Source of the DNA: Pseudo-nitzschia pungens
Taxonomy: Eukaryota; Bacillariophyta; Bacillariophyceae; Bacillariales; Bacillariaceae
DNA length: 64,000 nucleotides
Direction of reading: 5' to 3'
NCBI GenBank assembly: GCA_037355855.1
Contig: CM074765.1
Location: forward strand, 2,666,001 to 2,730,000
A program made the translations under genes and the position numbers. How positions within the stretch are numbered: position 1 is the first letter of the stretch; each line of letters begins with the position of its first letter. Under the pieces are notes generated by a model. The model searched no databases. It was not told the origin of the DNA and saw nothing but the letters and a program-made list of their open reading frames with translations. Shown here one piece after another: positions 31,901 through 40,800 of this stretch.

Positions 31901-33204
31901 GATGAGGCAGAGGAAGAGGATGATCTGGTATCAAGAGTAGGAGAGGGAGTAGTAAGAGCAGAGGTGACACTAGAATGTCTTGGAGGGGTCTTTTGCACAA
32001 ATGGGCGCTTGTTAGACCGAGTCCCAGAGGCAGACCTAGCAGAAGAAGGAGGTGTGGAAGATCTTTTCTTCCGAGAAGCTGTTTGGGAGGTGGGCCGCGG
32101 AGGCATTGTACCAGAAGTGGAGCACTGAGGGCAGAGACACCAGCTGCGGTTGAGGGCAAAGGCCGGGGCAGGAGAAGCACCGGTTGAGATCAAAGCAACA
32201 GCTGAAAAGCAGGCAATTGGGTGTTGGAGCTGCGGTTGAGGGAAAAGGCCGGGGCAGGAGAAGCACCGGTGACTGCTGGGGAGCTCACGGCTGGTGGGCT
32301 GACTGCTGGTGAGCTGACTGCTGGTGGGCTGACTGCTGGTGAGCTGACTGCTGGTGAGCTGACTGCTGATGGGCTGACTGCTGGTGGGCTGACTGCTGGT
32401 GGGCTGACTGCTGGTGAGCTGACTGCTGGTGAGCTGACTGCTGATGGGCTGACTGCTGGTGGGCTGACTGCTGGTGAGCGGACTGCTGGTGAGCGGACTG
32501 CTGGTGGGCTGACTGCTGGTGAGCTGACTGCTGGTGGGCTGACTGCTGGTGGGCTGACTGCTGGTGGGCTGACTGCTGGTGAGCTGACTGCTGGTGAGCT
32601 GACTGCTGGTGGGCTGACTGCTGGTGGGCCGACTGCTGGTGGGCTGACTGCTGGTGGGCTGACTGCTGGTGAGCTGACTGCTGGTGGGCTGACTGCTGGT
32701 GGGCTGACTGCTGGTGGGCTGACTGCTCGTGGGCTGACTGCTGGTTGGCTGACTGCTGGTGGGCTGACTGCTGGTGGGCCGACTGCTGGTGGGCTGACTG
32801 CTGGTGGGCTGACTGCTGGTGAGCTGACTGCTGGTGGGCTGACTGCTGGTGGGCTGACTGCTGGTGGGCTGACTGCTCGTGGGCTGACTGCTGGTTGGCT
32901 GACTGCTGGTGGGCTGACTGCTGGTGAGCGGACTGCTGGTGGGCTGACTGCTGGTGGGCTGACTGCTGGTGGGCTGACTGCGGGTGGGCTGACTGCTGGT
33001 GAGCTGACTGCTGGTGGGCTGACTGCTGGTGGGCTGACTGCTTGTGGGCTGACTGCTGGGAGCCTGACTGCGGGATGGATAGCTTGGGGTTGTACGCTGG
33101 GTTTGAACCTGGGTACAGCAGCAACAACAGGTCCAACGTTGTTCTGGACAGGAAAAAACTCCAGGGGATCCAGAAAAGAACTGGAGCACTACCAGAAATG
33201 GCAC
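28855..33204 (-). CDS. LINE B ORF1 protein (up to 1449 aa; conserved core 1083 aa)
   Basis: This is an unrecognised protein in the ORF1 position. The long frame begins at ATG 33204 and passes through a 15-bp minisatellite that encodes about 52 repeats of a Ser-Ser-Gln-Pro-Thr-like unit. The core shared with LINE A and C begins at ATG 32106 (MPPRPTSQTASRKK) and is the safer start. Core: a Ser-rich acidic stretch, a Ser/Gln/Pro-rich SQQQGSQQ linker, a Cys-containing segment FFWCFYGKGPCSGKSP, a well-conserved ~330-residue region around LYVFPSRARLNPKAKPV and SLDNSRTPDPNPVLAAHVL, and an acidic then Pro/Ala-rich tail. I see no CCHC knuckle or coiled coil. A role in binding element RNA is inferred from gene order only. 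Confidence 0.8.
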   Translation of the reverse strand: MPFLVVLQFFSGSPGVFSCPEQRWTCCCCCTQVQTQRTTPSYPSRSQAPSSQPTSSQPTSSQPTSSQLTSSQPTRSQPTSSQPTSSQPTSSPLTSSQPTSSQPTSSQPTSSQPTSSQPTSSQPTSSQLTSSQPTSSQPTSSRPTSSQPTSSQPTSSQPTSSQPTSSQPTSSQPTSSQLTSSQPTSSQPTSSRPTSSQPTSSQLTSSQLTSSQPTSSQPTSSQPTSSQLTSSQPTSSPLTSSPLTSSQPTSSQPISSQLTSSQLTSSQPTSSQPTSSQPISSQLTSSQLTSSQPTSSQLTSSQPTSRELPSSHRCFSCPGLFPQPQLQHPIACFSAVALISTGASPAPAFALNRSWCLCPQCSTSGTMPPRPTSQTASRKKRSSTPPSSARSASGTRSNKRPFVQKTPPRHSSVTSALTTPSPTLDTRSSSSSASSASSSSMPGSSVDDMSSSSSMSSSAGVLSDVDMLGTEPAPGDSLKTSSSAGALSDVEMLGTESAPGESAPGDSAPGDSLQTSSLSTASQLGSQESGPPQSGTLSGSQSSGALLSDPKLISSQSSGSQQQGSQQQGSQQSGPRPPGSQQPGSNQAGSQLPGQQTSRHTPKGSGTSGKVPASSILKQSTLAFSSAQKADPSQQQARHSQRQEALAAANRAHSASFFWCFYGKGPCSGKSPIPSAIHAFRKSPTGNRLWAGCPSPTHFFSKKEGKDKKSIHDICRTAIPPVYAQVFPDTPDWRNASVASLASIASACFQDSAPAWTKQPPGQALKQCLIGLVKMSPECFDDLYCEGNLLPSTEGKVWWAANQVLGSHWHFKKRPPTPAPPVADDASTSKSSTSKSVSFLPGGGDATVLSSSAGHFLQRRGVCSSDSRAPVDVTAGTKCSHSSYVTLSLPRLMSQRPGELYDELLKSLKEALDLLWTVDKRLVLYVFPSRARLNPKAKPVTKFWTTLPDRKTLELYVAQLWLRSRTAPHLRFFVGHSASLEKLFSAQLLQRLRDRDMDLKYDHIQAPVIVTCGFLLGSYMQSFDLDHYNELLQTHPRFQACPIAVIRKNISLDNSRTPDPNPVLAAHVLCDATKRAQTVKLLKAQFNRCKPSDIASLPDGKFYKFIETATNPSDRPLPPSKLKTVRQAKHRQAKFIESHETAPVLGVVDLDLPVDLGQGLGLKTLRSVLLGIRTRDNWSWPLFLSVDTSSYRGEILALYNITTKAEATAMLSFLPIFLEAQYGSCVRQWFSSECLTEMEAYHWDAAVNCVVETAPAADPMQDNSLPFFGDGDARDWELVDDDLSVDLAPDLTFDLDLHFNLQARADSGGGGFDDSQSMDTLATGTSNLTDVQASAPAGAVPPGGDPTHVAKTDASPGISPDVPPEVPDPPHDAMAGDLPVASPESSTAVPAAGGGEDAASALRLGVAAIAFSSSHDASVSDLSHANVSTKSAPATLPSVRQTRFPSDHG
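32279..33064 (-). repeat. 15-bp minisatellite (~52 units) inside LINE B ORF1
   Basis: The plus-strand unit is GGGCTGACTGCTGGT, with variants GAGCTGACTGCTGGT, TGGCTGACTGCTGGT and GGGCTGACTGCTCGT. Four units fill each 60 bases. 15 is divisible by 3 and the unit lacks stops in several frames, so long ORFs appear in parallel: SSQPT repeats in the ORF1 frame, HQQSA in another minus frame and GGLTA on the plus strand. LINE A and LINE C lack this array, so it expanded within the LINE B lineage. Confidence 0.95.
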
Positions 33205-33690
33205 GTTCGAAACCCACAGAGGTGCTCTGGAGTTACAAAATTTAGAAACTCCTGTAGACTACTGCAAATCGTGTAGAACCTGCAGCAAAATGGCTTGTAG
33301 AAAAGGCCGGGGCAGGAGAAGCACCGGTTGAGGGCAACGCAACAGCTGAAAAGCAACCTGTTGGGTGCTGGGGCAACAGCAGACACGCCTCTTGGATGTA
33401 AAAGTGCCAGGTGATGACAAAGGCCGGGGCAGGAGAAGCACCGGTTGAGAGAAAAGCAACAGCTGAAAGGCGAATTGGTTGGTGCTGGAGCAACAGCAGA
33501 CACGCCGCTTGGATAGAAAAGTGCCAGGTGATGACAAAGGCCGGGGCAGGAGAAGCACCGGTTGAGGGCAAAGCAACAGCTGAAAAGCAAGCTGTTGGGT
33601 GCTGGAGCAACAGCAGGCACGCCTCTTGGATGTAAAAGTGCCAGGTGATGACAAAGGCCGGGGCAGGAGAAGCACCGGTTGCGGGCAAAT
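33110..33690 (-). repeat. 165-bp block plus short GC-rich VNTR, LINE B
   Basis: The 165-bp block with the TTCGAAACCC motif (33110-33275) is followed by about three units of the GGCCGGGGCAGGAGAAGCAC tandem repeat (33300-33690). A second copy of the block lies at 33735-33905. In LINE A and C a single block precedes a longer array. LINE B therefore seems to have lost most VNTR units and gained a second block together with the 15-bp minisatellite. Confidence 0.75.
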
Positions 33691-33734
33691 GCCAGTTGAT
33701 AGGTTGATAGGTTGTAGGCTGGGAGGCTGGGAAA

Positions 33735-35169
33735 CAGGGTACAGCAGCAACAACAGGTCCAATGTTGGTCTGGACAAGGAAAAATTCCAGGGGAACCAAA
33801 AGAAAAGACTGGAGCACTACCAGAAGAGTCACGTTCGAACCCCACAGAGGTGCTCTGGAGTTACAGAATTTAGAAATTCCAGTAGACCACTGCAAATCGT
33901 GTAGAAACAAACTGGCGTGACCTTGAGCGAGGCAATTAAACCAGGGAAGCTGCTTGCTTGAAAACAGGGGCTTTAGTAGGAACACTTAGGGACCGGGAGA
34001 GATCAATGGCAGGGCACACTTAAAAGGCTCAAGAGGGAACTTGAAGTTCAAACTCGCAAGTACTTATAAGTGGAAATAGTATCCAGGGGCAATTGGCTTG
34101 AAAACAGGGACCTTGAGCGAGGCACTTAGGGACCAGGGAAGCAGTGGAAACAGTATCCGGGGGCAATTGGCTTGAAAACAAATACCTTGAGCGAGACACT
34201 TAGGGACCAGGGAAGCTGCTTGCTTGAAAACAGGGGCTTTAGTAGAAACACCTAGGGACCAGAGGGAGGCTTGTATCTTGAAAACAGTGTCGAACTTGAA
34301 GTTCAAGTTGGGGTTGCTTAAGAGCAAAAACACTTAGGGATCAGGGAACTCGCGAACACTTAGGGACCAGGGAAATTGTAGTCTTGAAAACAAGGGGCGG
34401 TAGTAGCTGTAGTCTTGGAAACAAGAGTGCAATAAGTAGGAGGTACTTAGGGATCGGTTGGTCTTGGCTTGAAAACAGGTGTAGTAGGGGGAGCCTTAAG
34501 CGAAAACACTTAGGGACTGGGGGGCTTGGCTAGGAAACAGGGGTACTCTTAAGTGATGAACACTTAAGGAGTGGTGGGCAATTGGCTTGAAAATAAAGGG
34601 GGAACTGGAAGATAGGCTCGCGCGAACTTGCAAATACTTAAGGATCAGCGTGTAGGAACCTTCTAGAAGGGGGGGTTTGTATGTGTTCGACAACTTCAAC
34701 TTGAAAAGACTTAGGGAACTCAGCAAGGAATCTTGAAGAATGTAGAACGTTAAGTGGATATCACTTAAGGGGCTTGAAAGACTGTATAGCGTTAAATAAT
34801 AAGGTAGCTTGAAAACAGATCGGAAAACAAACCGAGCTCGGAGACAAAGCAGAATCCAAAAGAGGAGCAGCTGTAGAATAAGTACTGGGCTTGCTGTAGA
34901 AAATTATGTGTCCTTTTGCTTGTGTTGCTGCCGAATCGATCGACCGACCGAGAAAACAAGCAACCACAGCAACCAAAGGAAGCAAGGAGCAGCCAAACAA
35001 ACAGCAGAATCAGATAGGGGAGGTCTCTGTTAATAGGTGTAGTGCTTGGTTTTGTTGTAGGAGCTTTGGAAGTGAGTGAGATATCAAAGGGGAAAGTTGT
35101 GTAGAAATCTACGTGTTTTAAGTACTGGAACATCGGAACGTCGGACAAAATCGCGCGTCGCAAAATTGT
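33735..35169 (-). promoter_or_regulatory. LINE B 165-bp block, tandem-module 5' UTR and 5' terminal hairpin
   Basis: From the element 5' end (35169): terminal hairpin, TGTCCGACG-TTCC motif, a GTAGATTTCTACAC inverted repeat, a ~300-bp unique part including the 5' CAG/CTG-poor region, then degenerate modules with CACTTAGGGACC, TTGCTTGAAAACAGGGGC and TTGAGCGAGACACTTAGG (plus-strand spelling) down to about 33905. The layout matches LINE A 36615-37843 closely. No credible ORF is present. Promoter function is inferred from the tandem modules. Confidence 0.6.
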
Positions 35170-35189
35170 AAAGCAACAGCTGAAAAGCA

Positions 35190-36590
35190 AGCAATTGGGT
35201 GTTGGACCAACAGCAGACACGCCTCTTGGATGCGCAAGTGCCAGGTGGTGACAAAGGCCGGGGCAGGAGAAGCACCGGTTGAGGGCAAACAAAAGCTGAA
35301 AAGCAAGCAATTGGGTGCTGGACCAACAGCAGACCAGCCTCTTGGATGTGCAAGTGCCAGGTGATTACAAAGGCCGGAGCAGTTGAAGCACCAGTTGAAG
35401 GCAAAGGCCGGGGCAGGAGAAGCACCAGTGGAGGGCAATCAACAGCAGAAAACCTCCAGTGGAGTGAGGGAGCACCAACTGAAACGCCGCGCTCGTGGAT
35501 GTGCAAGTGCCAGGTGATGACAAAGGCCGAAGCAGGGGAAGCACCGGTTGAGGGCGAAGACCGGGGCAGGAGAAGCACCGGTGGAGGGCAAATCAACAGC
35601 AGAAAACCTCCAGTGGATTGCTGGAGCAACAACTGAAACGCCGCGCTTGAATGGAGAAGCACCGGTTGAGTACAAAGGCCGGGGCAGGAGAAGCACCGGT
35701 TGAGGGCAAAGGCCTGGGCAGAAGAAGCACCGGTTGAGAGCAAAGCAACAACTGAAAAGCAGGCAATTGGGTGTTGGGCCAACAGCAGACACGCCTCTTG
35801 GATGTGCAAGTGCCAGGTGATGGCAAAGGACGGGGAAGGTGAAGCACCGGTTGATGACAAAGTCCGGGGCACCGGTTGATGACAAAGGCCGGGGCAGGAG
35901 AAGCACCAGTTGAGGGCAAATCAACAGCAGAAAACCTCCAGTGGAGTGCAGGAGCAGTAACTGAAACGCCGCGCTTGAATGGAGAAGCACCGGTTGAGTA
36001 CAAAGGCCGGGGCAGGAGAAGCACCGGTGGAGATCAAAGCAACAACTGAAAAGCAGGCAATTGGGTGTTGGACCAACAGCAGACACGCCTCTTGGATGTG
36101 CAAGTGCCAGGTGATGACAAAAGCCGGGTCAGGAGAGGCACCGGTTGAAGACAAAGGCCGGGGCAGGAGAAGCACCGGGTGAGGGCAAAGCAACAACGGA
36201 AAAGCAGGCAATTGGGTGTTGGACCAACAGCAGACACGCCTCTTGGATGTGCAAGTGCCAGGTGATGACAAAGGCCGGAGGAGGTGGAGCACCGGTTGAG
36301 GGCAAAGGCCGGGGCAGGAGAAGCACCGGAGGAGGGCAAAGCAACAACTGAAGGGCAAATTGGTTGGTGCTGGAGCAACAGCAGACACGCCGCTTGGATT
36401 GAAGAGTGCCAGGTGATGACAAAGGCCGGGGCAGGAGAAGCACCGGTTGAGGGCAAAGCAACAGCTGAAAAGCAACCTGTTAGGTGCTGGGGCAACAGCA
36501 GACACGCCTCTTGGATGTAAAAGTGCCAGGTGATGACAAAGGCCGGGGCAGGAGAAGCACCGGTTGCGGGCAAATGCCAGTTGATAGGTT
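35190..36590 (-). repeat. GC-rich tandem repeat upstream of ORF1, LINE A (part 2)
   Basis: This continues the array split by LINE B. There are roughly ten units, some with an added CAGCAGAAAACCTCCAGTGG segment and some without. Many frames are open through it on both strands, but no consistent start or frame is shared between LINE copies. I therefore do not call a separate gene. Confidence 0.8.
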
Positions 36591-36614
36591 GATAGGTTGT
36601 AGGCTGGGAAACAG

Positions 36615-37843
36615 GGTACAGCAGCAACAACAGGTCCAACTTTGGTCTGGACAAGGAAAAATTCCAGGGGAACCAAAAGAAAAGACTGGAGCACTACCAG
36701 AAGAGTCACGTTCGAACCCCACAGAGGTGCTCTGGAGTTACAGAATTTAGAAATTCCAGTAGACCACTGCAAATCGTGTAGAAACAAACTGGCGTGACCT
36801 TGAGCGAGGCAATTAAACCAGGGAAGCTGCTTGCTTGAAAACAGGGGCTTTAGTAGGAACACTTAGGGACCGGGAGAGATCAATGGCAGGGCACACTTAA
36901 AAGGCTCAAGAGGGAACTTGAAGTTCAAACTCGCAAGTACTTATAAGTGGAAATAGTATCCAGGGGCAATTGGCTTGAAAACAGGGACCTTGAGCGCGAC
37001 ACTTAGGGACTGGGGAAACAGTGGAAACAGTATCCGGGGGCAATTGGCTTGAAAACAAATACCTTGAGCGAGACACTTAGGGACCAGGGAAGCTGCTTGC
37101 TTGAAAACAGGGGCTTTAGTAGAAAGACCTAGGGACCAGGGGGAGGCTTGTGTCGTGAAAACAGTGTCGAACTTGAAGTTCAAGTTGGGGTTGCTTAAGA
37201 GCAAAAACACTTAGGAATCAGGGAACTCGCGAACACTTAGGGACCAGGGAAATTGTAGGCTTGAAAACAGGGGGCGGTAGTAGCTGTAGTCTTGGAAACA
37301 AGAGTGCAATAAGTAGGAGGTACTTAGGGATCGGTTGGTCTTGGCTAGAAAACAGGTGTAGTAGGGGAGCCTTAAGCGAAAACACTTAGGGACTAGGGGG
37401 CTTGGCTAGGAAACAGGAGTACTCTTAAGTGATAAACACTTAAGGAGTAGTGGGCAATTGGCTTGAAAATAAAGGGGGGAACTGGAAGATATGCTCGCGG
37501 GAGCTTGATAGTACTTGGAGATACTTGTAAAGACTTAGGGATCAGCGAGTAGGAACCTTCTAGAAGGGGGGTGGATATGTGTTCGATCTTGAAGAATGTA
37601 GAACCTTAAGTGGGTTCGACCGACAGGAAACAAGCAACCACAGCAACCAAAGGGAGCAAGGAGCAGCCAAACAAACAGCAGAATCAGATAGGCGAGGTCT
37701 CTGTTAGTATGTGTAGTGCTTGGTGTTGTTGGAGGAGCTTTAGAAGTGAGGGAGATATTAAAGGGGAATTGTGTGTAGAAATCTACGTGTTTTAAGTACT
37801 GGAACATCGGAACGTCGGACAAAATCGCGCGTCGCAAAATTGT
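36615..37843 (-). promoter_or_regulatory. LINE A 165-bp block, 5' UTR modules and 5' terminal hairpin
   Basis: The 165-bp block (36615-36785) is followed by the same tandem modules as LINE B. LINE A is shorter near the 5' end: the stretch corresponding to LINE B 34770-34950 is missing between about 37610 and 37625. The 5' end ACAATTTTGCGACGCGCG is at 37843. No coding sequence is credible. Confidence 0.65.
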
Positions 37844-40800
37844 AAGCTCCATCCTCTAACTCCACCATCATCACTTTCCAAAACATTGGACCACAGCGCA
37901 GAGCTGCCTTTATGTCCATGTCCAAGCACAACTCCCGTCAATTTGTCAAGAGCAATGCCAGTGTGGCTCTTTTTGCTGAACATTGTTTGAATGAATCCAA
38001 ACTCCTGCCCTGTGATCTTTTCAATCGGCGCATGAAGAATGTCAGTCCCTCAAGTTTTTCCTATCTTGCCAACAACAAGCATGAAGCTTCTGACTGCTCA
38101 TGGCTTCAGCCTGGCGGCACAGGTTTTTCAATTGACCAGCTGTTCAGCTCCCACAAGGTTGCACATGGAGCTGATCCATCTGGTCTTGGCAGATGGTCCT
38201 TTGTCAAGTTTCAGGGCAGGGATGGCTACAATGTCACCATGTTTTCTGCCTACTGCCCAGTTGAAAATGATAGGGATCTTGGCTCAGTCTGGAATAAACA
38301 GTACCGATACTTTCAAGCAGCTGAAAATCTTTTCAGTCCCAATCCATGTATTCTCTTTCACAGGGATTTAACTGCTGCCCTTCAGGTCTGCCTGGGTGCA
38401 GGTGATCAAGTCATTGTTGGGATTGACCAGAATGCTGATGTTCAAACTGATGGCTTGTCTTTTGAGCTCAAGGCTCTTGGTTTCAGAGAGGCCATCCTTA
38501 CACTTCATAGTACGTCTTCTCCTCCTGCCACTCACAACCGCAACACTACCAGAACACCAATTGATGCCATTTGGGTCTCTGAGAACGTTGATGTTCTCAG
38601 GGCTGGGTATTGTCCCTTTGGTGGTGCCTATGGTATGGAATCTGACCACAGAATGCTTTGGATTGAAGTCTGTAATTGCAGCCTCATGGGCAAACATCTG
38701 CCACCTCCTGTGAGCTTCTCTCATTCCAAACTCCAGTCCTCTCACCCTCATCTGCGCCAACGGTATTTCAAGCGTGTCAGGCACAGCTTTCTCAAGGCTG
38801 GAGTGTTTTCTCTCCAAGCTAAGCTGGAGCACCTACTGGCTCAGTTTCAGTCTGGGGATATTTCTGTGCGCACTGATCTCATCACAACATATGAAGTACT
38901 CCATGAAACCTCCACCTCTCTCAGGCTCTCTGTTGAACAAAACCTCTGCCACACTAGAGCTGGTTTGGTTCCATGGTCACCAAAGCTGCAAGTCTATCGT
39001 GATACCATTGACTTTTGGAGGCGTGTTGTTAAGTTGAGACAGGGTGTGTCCACCAGTCATACTGTTTTGAAAAGGCTGGCATGCAAGCTTTCTCTCTACA
39101 AAGGAGAACACAGTGACCTTTCCAGTGCTCTCCTCCATCTGAAACAAGCTTACAAGCAATACCGGGCAGTGAAGAAATTGGCCCCCTCATGGAGAGACTC
39201 CTTCAATCAAGGCCTGGTGGATGCACTTCTTGCTGAAGGCAAGCCTCACAACCAGAATGCTTCCCAGATTCGTGCCAGGATGCGCAGGGAACGTCTTCAA
39301 AGAGAGCTTGGTCTCGCTGCTCGGTCTATTCGGGGACGTGTCAACAAGTCAGCAGTCTTGCGAGCTATTGCAGTTGGCCAAGATGGTGTTGAACAGGTCT
39401 TGGAGTCTCAGTCTACTATGGTTCCAGCTATGGCTGAATCCAATGTCCGGCGTCAACAGCAGTGTCTTGGCACTCCTTCCATGACTCCCTCCTTCATTCA
39501 AGATTTCGGCTACCTAGGCACTGCCCAGGCTGCGACTCATGTTCTTGATGGCACATATAATCCTCCTCCTGCCACTGACAAATACCTTTCTGAATTTCTT
39601 TCCTGTCTCAAAGTCCCTGACTCTATACTGAGTTTGCCCCCCTTTGACTATTCAGTGTGTCCAGCTGACAATGCTGCTGCCTGGAAACGCCAGAGGGAAC
39701 GCACAGCAAGTGAACCTTCTTGTTTGAGTTTTGCCCACCACAAGGCTTTTGCCCTGGATCCCCAGCTGAACAAGTTTGACACTCTCCTGAGATCCGTCCC
39801 ATTGATTGTTGGCTTCTCTCCTTCTGCTTGGCAGGTCATCACTGATGTTGAGATCTTCAAGAAACCTGGTGAATATAGAGTGGATAAGATGAGGCTTATT
39901 CAGCTGATGTCTCCTGAGTTCCAAATCAACAACAAGATGATTGGCAGACGCATTCTTGCCCATGCTGAACGTGCCAATGCTGTGGCTGTTGATCAACATG
40001 GAAGCAGGAAACACCACAAGGCAATCAACACCTGCCTGAACAAGAAGCTCATATGTGATGTGTTGCGGCAGAAGCGCAGATCCGGTGCTGTTGCTATGAA
40101 TGATGCCAAGGGCTGTTATGATAGGATCTCTCATCCAATTGCAGGTCTCACCCTCCAGAGCTTTGGGGTTCCCGCACATGTGTGTGAAGTTCTTCTGTCT
40201 ACTCTGCAACATGCTAAGCACCACATCAAAACTGGTTTTGGTCGGTCAGGTCCTGTGTATGGTGATGAACCTGTTCCTCTCAGTGGTTGTGGCCAAGGCA
40301 ACGGTATTGGTCCAACTCTTTGGGCTTTGGTGTCAACAATTGTCTTCCGAATGATGCAACAGGCTGGGCATGGTGTCCATCTTATCACTTCTTTGTCACT
40401 GCAACTGGTTTCTCTTGTGGGTTTTGCCTTTGTGGATGACACAGATTTGTTTTGTGCTGGCTCTGATTCCTCAACATCTGGTGAGGAATTAGCTGTTGAC
40501 TTTCAGGAAGCTCTTGACCGGTGGGCTGGTGGGATTATTGCCACTGGTGGTGCTATTGAACCTGCCAAATCTTTCTGTTATTTGATTGATTTCAAATGGA
40601 ATGGATCCGGCTGGGACTATCGCTCAATTGCTGACATGCCTGGTGACTTCTCTGTTGCTGACAAGAATGGCAATCGAGCTACCCTGGATCGTTTTGAAGT
40701 TGACCATGCTGACAAGACTCTTGGGGTTTTTATCTCCATGGATGGCAATGAGGAAGCACAGATTGCTCATATGAAGTCACAGTCTCAGTCTTTTGGCACC

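Larger units (their letters stand above)
22721..35169 (-). mobile_element. LINE B, complete ~12.4-kb non-LTR retrotransposon with both ORFs intact
   Basis: In minus orientation, the tail is at 22721 and the 5' end (ACAATTTTGCGACGCGCG) is at 35169. The 20-bp TSD AAAGCAACAGCTGAAAAGCA is at 22701-22720 and 35170-35189. Order from its 5' end: terminal hairpin, 5' UTR modules, duplicated 165-bp block and short VNTR, a 15-bp minisatellite, ORF1 (28855-33204), ORF2 (23022-28934) and 3' UTR. No stop or frameshift is evident in either ORF. It is the innermost layer of the nest, so it is younger than LINE A and LINE C. Confidence 0.95.
10681..37843 (-). mobile_element. LINE A, full-length non-LTR retrotransposon, split by X2 and LINE B
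   Basis: In minus orientation, the 3' tail is at 10681 and the 5' end (ACAATTTTGCGACGCGCG) is at 37843. The TSD of 17-18 bp is at 10664-10680 and 37844-37860, inside LINE C ORF2. ORF2 (10984-16896) is intact. ORF1 is split by X2, and the repeat region upstream of ORF1 is split by LINE B. Without insertions it is about 12.7 kb. ORF2 could still be translated if transcribed, but the element cannot move in its present form. Confidence 0.93.

Noticed and set aside
32221..33276. 351-aa plus-strand ORF of GGLTAGELTAG repeats
   Set aside because: It is an antisense reading of the 15-bp minisatellite. The unit has no stop in this frame. There is no sign of selection or a shared protein in other LINE copies.
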